This document shows, piece by piece, positions 22,144-22,484 of a DNA stretch of 22,484 nucleotides. A model generated the notes under the pieces. That model did no database searches and was not told the origin of the DNA. It saw nothing but the letters and a program-made list of their open reading frames with translations. Position 1 is the first letter of the stretch; every line of letters begins with the position of its first letter. The DNA is from CAZWRF01 sp964636095. Lineage in GTDB: Bacteria; Patescibacteriota; Minisyncoccia; JAHISW01; Tagabacteraceae. The stretch is from contig CAZWRF010000009.1 in the NCBI GenBank assembly GCA_964636095.1, forward strand, positions 1 to 22,484. Reading direction: 5' to 3'. Both the position numbers and the translations under genes were made by a program.

Positions 22144-22179
22144 CACCACCCCCTGTAACTAAAAAAGGCGGTGGTTTTG
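22144..22179 (+). promoter_or_regulatory. Leader hairpin upstream of uvrB
   Basis: ACCACC (22144-22149) can pair with GGTGGT (22170-22175), partly extended by C-G pairs inside, followed by TTTT. It lies in the roughly 65-nt leader between the promoter and the ATG, where it could act as a weak attenuator. No ribosome site follows it. Confidence 0.35.
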
Positions 22180-22192
22180 AGCTTATACATTC

Positions 22193-22484
22193 ATGAATTT
22201 TAAACTTTTTTCACAATTTGAGCCAGCCGGCGATCAGCCCCAAGCCATAGAAAAGCTGGCCGACGGAGTAAAAAAGGGCAATATGCGCCAGACTCTTTTG
22301 GGTGTTACCGGTTCGGGAAAAACTTTTACTGTGGCCAACGTAATCCAAAAAACAGACAAGCCGACGCTGGTAATCGCTCCCAACAAAGTTTTGGCTGCCC
22401 AGCTTTACCGTGAATACAAAAACTTTTTTCCCGAAAACAAAGTCTGTTATTTTGTTTCCTACTACGACTACTACCAGCCGGAAG
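22193..22484 (+). CDS. uvrB: Excinuclease ABC subunit B, 5' part (runs off the window)
   Basis: The first 97 codons are present. The start reads MNFKLFSQFEPAGDQPQAI, the family N-terminus, followed by the Walker A region LLGVTGSGKTFTVANVI (about 36-52), the motif Ia-like LVIAPNKVLAAQLYREYKNF and the highly diagnostic YFVSYYDYYQPE at the window end, the beginning of the beta-hairpin region. UvrB is the DNA-damage verification helicase of nucleotide excision repair, working with UvrA and UvrC. No LexA-type box was recognised upstream. No Shine-Dalgarno precedes the ATG. Confidence 0.96.
   Translation, partial: MNFKLFSQFEPAGDQPQAIEKLADGVKKGNMRQTLLGVTGSGKTFTVANVIQKTDKPTLVIAPNKVLAAQLYREYKNFFPENKVCYFVSYYDYYQPE

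Noticed and set aside
1..22484. tRNA, rRNA, transposase, integrase or attachment sites
   Set aside because: Intergenic regions are short and AT-rich and I saw no cloverleaf with a T-loop, no transposase motifs and no flanking direct repeats.

Overview
The window reads as a stretch of a small-genome bacterium of the Candidate Phyla Radiation (Patescibacteria), most probably Parcubacteria-like. This is an inference from gene content, not from a marker phylogeny. The supporting content is a type IV pilin minor-subunit cluster with an oversized Ig/FN3 ectodomain, CX2C zinc modules ending in CRDCY, a RecB/Cas4-like PD-(D/E)XK protein, an anchored DUF4015-type glycosidase, GH130 proteins, and compact housekeeping genes (gap, rpiB, gatB, apt, mltG, uvrB). 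TGA is used as a stop (for example at the ends of gap, gatB and apt), so there is no sign of a recoded TGA. Genes are tightly packed. No rRNA, tRNA, CRISPR array, insertion sequence or prophage integrase was seen, and no gene-free stretch exceeds 300 bases.

Layout: (1) 1-3045, plus strand: three GH130 mannoside phosphorylase/hydrolase-like domains in two overlapping genes, the second a tandem two-domain fusion; a lysine-rich 18-bp tandem repeat lies at the left edge. (2) 3051-6620, minus strand: four minor pilins in the order FimT/GspH, PilV/GspI, PilW/GspJ, PilX/GspK. The PilW-like protein carries a roughly 400-residue multi-domain surface extension. (3) 6621-6723: back-to-back promoters whose -35 boxes overlap. 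(4) 6724-10991, plus strand: a duplicated zinc module, a PD-(D/E)XK protein, an MscS channel, a small membrane protein coupled to a DUF4015-like glycosidase, and a short CDF-type cation transporter. (5) 11023-11322, minus strand: a small unknown protein. (6) 11471-14951, plus strand: gap-rpiB-gatB-apt. (7) 15019-20990: a block with few recognisable genes. It holds a 78-aa orphan, a 1073-aa protein with a probable divergent metallophosphoesterase C-terminus, a membrane protein built of three copies of one module (minus strand), and a divergently transcribed class I methyltransferase. (8) 21050-end: mltG and the 5' end of uvrB.

Two translation-start styles are visible. Seven genes, mostly of unknown or accessory type, have strong Shine-Dalgarno sequences. 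Most core and pilus genes have none, and a few of those have a -10-like box only a few bases before the start codon, which suggests leaderless or near-leaderless mRNAs. Rho-independent terminators separate most units. The most unusual items are the 1073-aa protein at 15420-18641 and the triplicated membrane protein at 18717-19964.
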